Source: Arcuatula senhousia
Taxonomy: Eukaryota; Mollusca; Bivalvia; Mytilida; Mytilidae
Assembly: GCA_963971305.1 (NCBI GenBank)
Contig: OZ020303.1
Location: forward strand, 63,178,867-63,242,866
DNA: 64,000 nt
Direction of reading: 5' to 3'
Below the pieces are notes generated by a model. The model did no database searches. It was given only the letters and a program-made list of their open reading frames with translations, and was not told where the DNA came from. This document shows, piece by piece, positions 57,687-64,000 of this stretch (the first letter of the stretch is position 1; each line of letters begins with the position of its first letter). The position numbers and the translations under genes are program-made.

Positions 57687-60600
57687 ATGTTCCTGAAATA
57701 TTTTCTTTCCTTTACCATAATAGCTGCAAGCGTTATGGCTGAACAAAGTCAAGCCACTAAACATTTAGATGAACTAAAATCGATGTTGGCAAATATTGAA
57801 GAATATCTTTCCAGAGAGTCAACAGATTTTTCCTGCATTGAAAAGGCTCTATGTCTTCAGGCAATGGATACATCGGACCCCGGACACAATCCAATCAAAA
57901 TCCTGGCCAGGTTAACCAGGGAACATGGGCTTGACACAATACGAGATGAAATTGATCACTATCCCCATCTTCAGCTGGCACTTGAGGCCCTAGAGATTGG
58001 AAATGAATTCCATATCAAACATAGGTGCCAAATGGCATTTTCTAAATGCGAGGTTCCGTCGGCTCAACTTCAAGAAACCCAGAAACAGGTACTTGATTTC
58101 TTGAGTTCATCATATATTTACAAACAAGAAAGCCATCGAAAAATATAGTAACAAATATATTATTCTTTTGAGGATGGTCACTCCTGAACTTTTTTATATC
58201 AAAGATTTTATGATATGTGGTGGAAATGATAGATAATTGTTTACATAATCAAATGATTGGTCCGTGTGCTCGTTTTTGAGATAAATGATGTCAAAAATTT
58301 GGCGGGAAATCAGACTCCTCTAGATTTTACATAACTTTAACATTGTGACGTTTTTGTCCTTAAAAACCATGAAGTTGTATCAAGAATTTCAAAATATTTT
58401 ATACAGTTGGTTGTTAATGTATATATAATCAGAAAATATCATAAAAAGTAGGGGTCAGTGTGCAAAAAAATTCTTCAATATTTAAAGGCAAAATCTAGAG
58501 GAGTTCCGAAATCAGACTGAAATCCTGAAACATGAACAGTGACCATACTTAAAATTGATTTCAATTATTTCATTGGAAACATGGGGTTTTATGCCGGGCC
58601 ACGAATGTGTGGGCGATGATAGATAAAGATAATAACAAAATTACCGAACTGGGAGAATCAATATCAAATGTCCATAAGACAAGACAAAACAAGGAAGACA
58701 TACCGGAAAAATTGAAGATAGCAATGGTTCTGATTTGGTACAGGCATCTAAAAAAATGGTGGGTTTAACCATGTTTTAAGCGCACCAAACCTCCCCCTTC
58801 AGTCTGGTAGTTACACAAAACACAACAGGTTTGTGAAGATATATTAGCAATTAGAGTGTTTCTAACAAAACAGCCTAAGACACAACTCAAATTGAATGGT
58901 TGTTTTTAATCAGCAAACGATGGAGTGTTGTACCTTTTTAATTATAGACAGTCATTTCGTCATGTCAATCTTATAGTGATGTATGTCAATATTTTTAAAT
59001 TGTTGGTAAATTGGGTTTAAAGTTGGTAGTCCAACATCTTTTGTAAATTGTCTCAGAAATAAGTAGTTTTGAATTTATTGAATGTATAGTTCTTAAACTT
59101 GTTGAAAACAACAATTTGTTTTTAACAGACAACCAAAATTACATAGAATTAGACCCCCCTTTTTTGGAGATTGTTAACATTGTTAAGAAACGAAGTGGAT
59201 TTTTTCAAAATCTTGTTAATATTGTCAATGGAGATAGACCATAAATATATACTGAGTTACAATGAAAACGCAACACTTGTATTTACATCAATATTTTTTT
59301 GTACAGAAACAACATTACTAAAACAACTGGTATTTTCAAAACTTCTGAACAAAAGCTCATGTCGCTGGTTGTCTGAAAGCCTTGGCATTATCAAATTTGT
59401 GTCGAAAAGAACTTGAAAACTTAGGACGGGATTTTTGTAACCGGAAGTTAAGGTTAACGAGAAGCTATTCATGCATGTCTGCATGTCGAAACAAGAATTT
59501 CGTGCGTTTGCACGTGGGTACTGTAGGAAAGAAAGTTTAAAAAAATCACTGAACCATGAATGTATCGATTGGTTACTTATTGGTTAAAAAACACATCTAT
59601 CTTTTCCATTTAATGAAACTTTAACATATATCAAAAATATTTTGAAATTTTAAGTGTTGCGTATTTAATGTCACTCAGTATATCGTCGCTGGGATTCCAA
59701 AATGTCGTACATGTCAATTTCGCAGTTTTGAGGTTTTTACATTTTTAGAATCAGCAGACCAAACTTCATATGACTTCAAATTGTCGTATCTCTTCTCCAA
59801 TCAAAAGTGGTCTTTTTAAACATATGACAAAATATCAAAACATCATATCAGCTACAAAATTAGGATTCCAAAAGGTCGTATATTTTATAAGTTGTGTCAA
59901 ATTAAATACTTTTGAAAGTTTCTTTATTTCATATAATTCGTTGTTCATTAAATAATTGTTATGTTTCAAAATAACAGTGTACTTTATGCCTTTAACGAAC
60001 ATATTTCAGATACAAAAAAGTTATACGACATTTGGAACTCCCATCATAATTATTTACAAATTGTCGTAAGTAAGTAATTATACGACATTTTGTTCCAACC
60101 TGGAAAACATAAAAGGATCGAAATTTAAGGATCCATAAGAATTGATCAATATTTATAGCTCATTTTAAGTTATTTAATGTCATATATATCAAAGTTTCTT
60201 TTAGTTGCATTTTTGGGGTTGTTCTTGCATTAGTATTGCTATCCGGTCTTGTGTCAAAATGTCGTATACCGCAAACAAAATGTCATATGTGCAGTAGAGT
60301 CATTGTGAAACATAGAAATCAAGATAAAATATAATAATATCAATGCATACACCAAAAACTGTTGCAATTAAAAAAGGCACTAACTAGTTTTGCACAGGGA
60401 GTAAAAAAATCAGTTTTTTGTTTCTCCTGAAAAACTTGTAATTTCCTCATACGACATTTTGGAATCCCAGCGACGATATAATATCTTTAATATTCGTATT
60501 ATGACACACCAAAATGTGCTGAAAATCACTGAAAATAAAATGATTTTAAAAGATAGAAACAAATAAGCTTAGAATTTCAAAGATATCTGGCAAAAAAACT

Positions 60601-61260
60601 TTGAAAGACCAAATAATGAATAAAAAATTTGGATATACATCAGTCTAATATTGAAACTTTCTTAAACTTTCGGTTTTGGGCTATAAATAAACCCAATGTT
60701 AATCTAATGGAACAATGGAGATAGAACAGTCTAATTCTGAAGAAAACTGTCAAAACTTAAAATATATCAATTTTTATCACTGGTATATCTGTATGAGGGT
60801 ACAAGGAAGTAAAAAAAAATAATTATCTCAATTTTTTTAAAAACTGGAGATATAACACTATAAGATTGACATGACGATTTATTATATTTCTGCTTAATAT
60901 TGTTCTAATTTTACGGGACACAACCCTATGTTCCGATTCAAGTGTCGTATTTATCAAGCATTTAAACTTTTTCAAAAACATTTTTTTTCCATTCGTTAAT
61001 CCACATATTTATATTTTCAGGTGACAGTAAGTGCACCTCCAACTTTAAACAACGACGATGACATCCGATCTAAAAGAAGTACAGGGTGTCGAAGATCTAA
61101 GTGTCAAGCATACATTATTTCTTGTTTTTTCTTAAGCATTACTGTAGTGGGTTCTCCCTGCTGGGCTGGTGTTAGCGCCGCTTGCATTGGGTGTGATGAT
61201 GGCGATTCCTCTTCGTACTACAACTCTCCTGGATATGGAACAAATTTTGGAAGAAAATAA
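57687..61260 (+). CDS. Secreted six-cysteine peptide precursor B (two exons, 213 aa)
   Basis: Exon 1 (57687-58088) encodes a signal peptide (about residues 1-18) and a pro-region with cysteines C50, C56, C114, C121 in the same C-X5-C...C-X6-C frame as precursor A; blocks such as CLQAM, NPIK.LA and E(I)GNEFH are shared. Donor AAACAG|GTACTT, phase 0. Exon 2 (61021-61260) follows ATATTTTCAG and encodes 79 residues: an acidic spacer, R-S-K-R at exactly the exon position of R-P-K-R in A, then about 60 residues with six cysteines (C-X4-C-X6-C-X11-C-X7-C-X2-C), a Tyr/Ser/Gly tail and a terminal GRK. Glycine before two basic residues is the usual amidation signal, so the mature end may be Phe-amide. 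Without splicing, exon 1 would read on to a 153-aa protein. Family unknown. Confidence 0.75.
58618..58850 (+). repeat. Dispersed repeat, 'gcaatggttctgatttggta' copy
   Basis: Collinear with 36130-36440: 'aataacaaaattaccgaact', 'ataccggaaaaattg', 'gcaatggttctgatttggta', then 'gggtttaaccatgttttaa'. Confidence 0.6.
59252..59678 (-). mobile_element. Deleted Tc1-like transposon keeping the start of its transposase
   Basis: TIRs CTGAGTTACAATGAAAACGC and the inverted right end (CTGAGTGACATTAAATACGC), continuing into AACACTT, are flanked by TA (59250-59251, 59679-59680). On the minus strand near 59345-59390 a frame reads MPRLSDNQRHELL, which resembles the N-terminal helix-turn-helix start of Tc1-like transposases. 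The rest of the enzyme is missing, so this is an internally deleted copy. Confidence 0.75.
59681..60478. mobile_element. TIR element (798 bp), intact relative of 10774-12086
   Basis: Left TATCGTCGCTGGGATTCCAA is exactly inverted at the right (TTGGAATCCCAGCGACGATA), and 'aatgtcgta' continues the match. It abuts the right TA of the Tc1-like relic, and flanks are consistent with a TA or TATA duplication. The interior contains many 'aaaatgtcgta' motifs in both directions and no transposase. Confidence 0.75.
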
Positions 61261-61344
61261 AAGAAATTGTATTTGTTTAGCTCGTGTTTGTTTGTTTGTT
61301 GCTGTTCATTGCTTAATGATAAGTAGTTCAAGATGTCTATTAAA

Positions 61345-61400
61345 CAGAAGCAAAAAAAAAAAAAAACAAAAAAAAACAAAAAAAACACACACACACCAAA
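61345..61400. repeat. A-rich and (CA)n tract
   Basis: A run broken by C, then ACACACAC; lies in the presumed 3' UTR of precursor B. Confidence 0.8.
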
Positions 61401-61824
61401 ATTTGTGTAAGTTTCCTTTGCAACTTTCATCAGAGACATACAAGAACATGAAAACTAGCTCAAATACTCCTCTGATGATCACACTTAAATGATAAATTAA
61501 ATCAACAAGTTCCATATAAAAGACAAAACAATAACATATAACTTATCAAAAAGCTGATGCTAACGTGTATTTTATCTATGATTTTATATTTGCATAAACA
61601 CTAAAACAAAGGTGGTAAACAACTTGTGTATAGTTATACATAACCGAGATTGAACAGAAACAGGAATTGCAATTGAAATAGTGGACTGAACCAGGTTGTA
61701 GCATCACCACGCGAAACCTACCTTCATTACAAACCGACGCGACTCCTCTAAGTTTTCATATGATACAAAACACTATTCCTTATGCTTGGCGAAAGTTTTA
61801 AATAAAACTGACATCAAAGTTAAT

Positions 61825-62335
61825 TCCAGACAATAAATTTTCCTCCGCCTGACGCGCGTTTCGTCTTTTGAAGACTCATCAGAGGCGCTCTATCAAAAAT
61901 ATTGAAAATGCCAAACACTATATGATTATGAAGAGCATAGAACAATAAAACCAAAAATACCAAACTGGGGGACCAAATAATTACTAAGATGATCTACCTA
62001 TGTCTGAGGTAGGAAGAACATTAGGGTTTAGACCATTTTGAAATTTAAACGGATAATTTAAATCTTCGATGTAATCTCCAACACAAAAGTGTTGGTGCCA
62101 GAGCGGGCTTACCTCAGGGAATCAAAACTCCACCAGCAGTGCTAACCTTCATGGGTGTTCAAATAAAAACTGACATCAAAGTTTCAGACAATAAATTTTG
62201 CTACGCCTGACGCACGTTTCTTCTATTAAAGACTCATCAGAGGCGCTCTATCAAATATATTGAAATGCCAAACACTATATGATTATGAAGAGCATAGAAT
62301 AATGAAACCAAAAATACCAAACTGGGAGACCAGTT
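61825..62335 (-). repeat. Two inverted copies of the ~360-bp family in tandem
   Basis: 'gacgcgcgtttcgtc' (61851-61865) with 'tcatcagaggcgctctatc', and 'tgacgcacgtttcttc' (62208-62223) with the same following block, lie 357 bp apart, the period of the main array. Confidence 0.85.
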
Positions 62336-62384
62336 TTTGGTTACAAGTGAAGTGGTTACGTTAGGAATCTGCAAAATGATAATA

Positions 62385-62510
62385 TATGTAAGTGTATGCG
62401 ACACAACCGTCATATATAAGCTACAATTCTAGAATTCGTAACGGAAAACAGTCAACACCCTTCGATGAGACCAGTTGCTTCTCGCTGTTTTGCAATTGGC
62501 TCTAGTTTTA
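62385..62510 (-). repeat. Dispersed short repeat, inverted 'aaacagcgagaag' copy
   Basis: 'agttgcttctcgctgttttgcaa' and 'ggaaaacagtcaac' are the reverse complement of the family at 28850-29010, 31905-32080 and 56405-56580. Confidence 0.55.
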
Positions 62511-64000
62511 AATATAATGCATACGATTAAAACCATGCAATTCTAAACTGACAAAGAAAGACCCTCTTCTTGACACAGAACAACTATATTATAACGTCAA
62601 GATGACGAAGACAAACATAATGTTTGATAACGATTCTTTATTTAGGTTATTATTTGGGAGAAAGTTGCTGTTCTACTTTAAGTAAATCACTAGCATTCAT
62701 ATCAAGTCATTTTTACATAAGTTTCCTACCAAGTATTTGTTTTCGGTATTTGATAGAAAACATACGTTGAGTTTTTTTTATCTAAACAGAGACAGAACTA
62801 ATAACGTAATATTATGTGAAATTATCTTCCATAACATATAACACACCGTGGTGTTGAGCACCACATGTACAATGTGCTATTTCAGATACCATTTTCGTTA
62901 GATACCACAGCTGTAAAAATGTCGGTGGTCTTCCTTTACCGGATTTGACACGCTGAATGGACTATTGGCAACGTGACGGGTGTGCTATAGCAAGCAGGAA
63001 CTGCTTACTCTTCCGGAACACCTGAGTTCACTCTTGTTTCGAGTGGAGTTCGCGTTGTTGATTGATATTCAGTTATTTTGTGTTTCCATGTTTTACATGT
63101 CTGTTTTTGTCCCGTTCTTGTTGGTGTTTACTGGTTTTGCCCTTGCGGACTTTTGTCATTCGGATACCCCATTGGTACCTCTGCTTCTTTCAACATTTAA
63201 TTAGATGTTTTCTTACATGTCCTTGGCATTTCGGCACGATAACTAGGCAAAACAGGCTCTCTTCCTCTCTGGCTGGGAACAACATTTAAAATTCCAGTAT
63301 TAAAGAGAATTTCAATAGAATCATCCTTAGAATTACAAACGTTAGATATTAAACTCTGGCATTGAGTAAATCAATTTTCCACAAATGTTCCGAATGTACA
63401 TGGAGGTATACACGGAGGTACAATCGCTTGCAGATAAGTCATCTATATCTATTTATTGTTTGATGAAGTTATTCCCTGACCATGCATTGCGATACTAGTG
63501 ACTTCATGCTATTTTCCGCACACCTTTTCTAGAAGTTTACTGCTAGTTTATAATAAATTTTACTTGGCAACTTTTATATAGACTCACTAGGAAAAACCCG
63601 CGAATTCGCGGGAAAATCTCAATATCGTTGCGTTGCTTTAAAAGATAGACCACACAATATTAAAAGCATTGCATTAGCTTGACCTTACATGGTTGTGCTA
63701 ATCGCAAATTATATGTTCTTCGGTTAGTTTATTGTCTTTTATTGTTTGTGAGTATATTAAACAAATGTCCAGTGGCACATTCGCTGCCCACATTTCTTCC
63801 CAAATTTTAAACGTAGGGAAAAAACTTTAATATGGTTTTCATTTTTCAAACAATTTACAATTTTTGACGGTAAAACTTTTTTGCATACATTTCTAAAGTA
63901 AACTTACCAATATAATCTATTAAATTAAATTTTTTAAATATATACCATTATTAATGGAAAAAATTTGTGGGATTTTTTTGTGTAATTGTCTGGAAACAGA
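62511..64000. other. Right end of window, no gene seen
   Basis: AT-rich DNA. 63125-63190 ('tttactggttttgcccttgc', 'ttcggataccccattggta') recurs at 18045-18110 inside the foldback element. A perfect 16-bp palindrome CCCGCGAATTCGCGGG lies at 63597-63612. Confidence 0.5.

Larger units (their letters stand above)
58089..61020 (+). other. Phase-0 intron of peptide precursor B (2932 bp)
   Basis: Begins GTACTT and ends TTATATTTTCAG. Enlarged by insertions: a dispersed repeat (58618-58850), a Tc1-like relic (59252-59678) and a TIR element (59681-60478). The same-position intron of precursor A is only 507 bp. Confidence 0.75.

Noticed and set aside
57687..58148. Precursor B as an unspliced 153-residue protein
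   Set aside because: Possible, but the donor after codon 134, matching phase, and an exon 2 with R-S-K-R in the same place as in paralogue A make the spliced form much more likely.

Overview
The window looks like nuclear DNA of a bivalve mollusc, most likely a marine mussel (Mytilus or a close relative). The grounds are: vertebrate-like split genes with GT-AG introns of 0.4-5.3 kb in AT-rich DNA; very dense short transposons and satellites; and several dispersed repeats that I recognise from memory as typical of mussel genomes (for example the ~360-bp 'gacgaaacgcgcgtcaggcg' family and the block at 53755-53965). The species call is inference.

Four genes can be supported. (1) 16808-34196 (+) is a complete nine-exon SLC2A13-type proton/myo-inositol cotransporter (593 aa as spliced here). 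Its third exon carries a five-fold tandem repeat of its own 3' splice site. (2) 38722-39637 (+) encodes a small single-pass membrane protein, or the last two exons of a larger receptor. (3) 46689-47813 (-) and (4) 57687-61260 (+) are head-to-head paralogues. Each has two exons and encodes a secreted precursor: signal peptide and four-cysteine pro-region in exon 1, a phase-0 intron, then an R-X-K-R processing site and a hydrophobic six-cysteine peptide in exon 2. I do not recognise this precursor family; it is the best candidate for an undescribed system here.

Repeats fill most of the rest. 1-1335 is the end of a dispersed repeat; 1740-4850 is a ~101-bp satellite; 5327-8239 is a dead DIRS-like retroelement (gag-like and RT-RNase H regions, no recombinase). 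8739-13214 is a nest of short elements. 13435-15277 is a 1.84-kb element made of 21-bp GATATC-centred palindromic repeats. The transporter introns hold a Mutator-like foldback element (17729-19793), a GGACC-rich tandem repeat (21225-21640) and a hairpin-ended repeat (29388-30738). 40687-45645 is a ~360-bp tandem array interrupted by a Harbinger-like element (41629-43124).

Between the two peptide genes sits an intact-looking 5.0-kb DNA transposon (50670-55668) with a single-exon DDE transposase, long terminal inverted arrays of a 21-bp repeat and a perfect 6-bp target duplication. Its ends (TATGGAACGCC) closely match those of the palindromic element at 13435-15277 (TATGGCACGCC), which also has a perfect 6-bp duplication. 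The second is therefore probably a non-autonomous relative of the first, in a group resembling the eukaryotic IS3EU superfamily.

No tRNA, rRNA or CRISPR was found. Exon boundaries were set by eye from splice consensus and reading-frame continuity; no transcript evidence was available.
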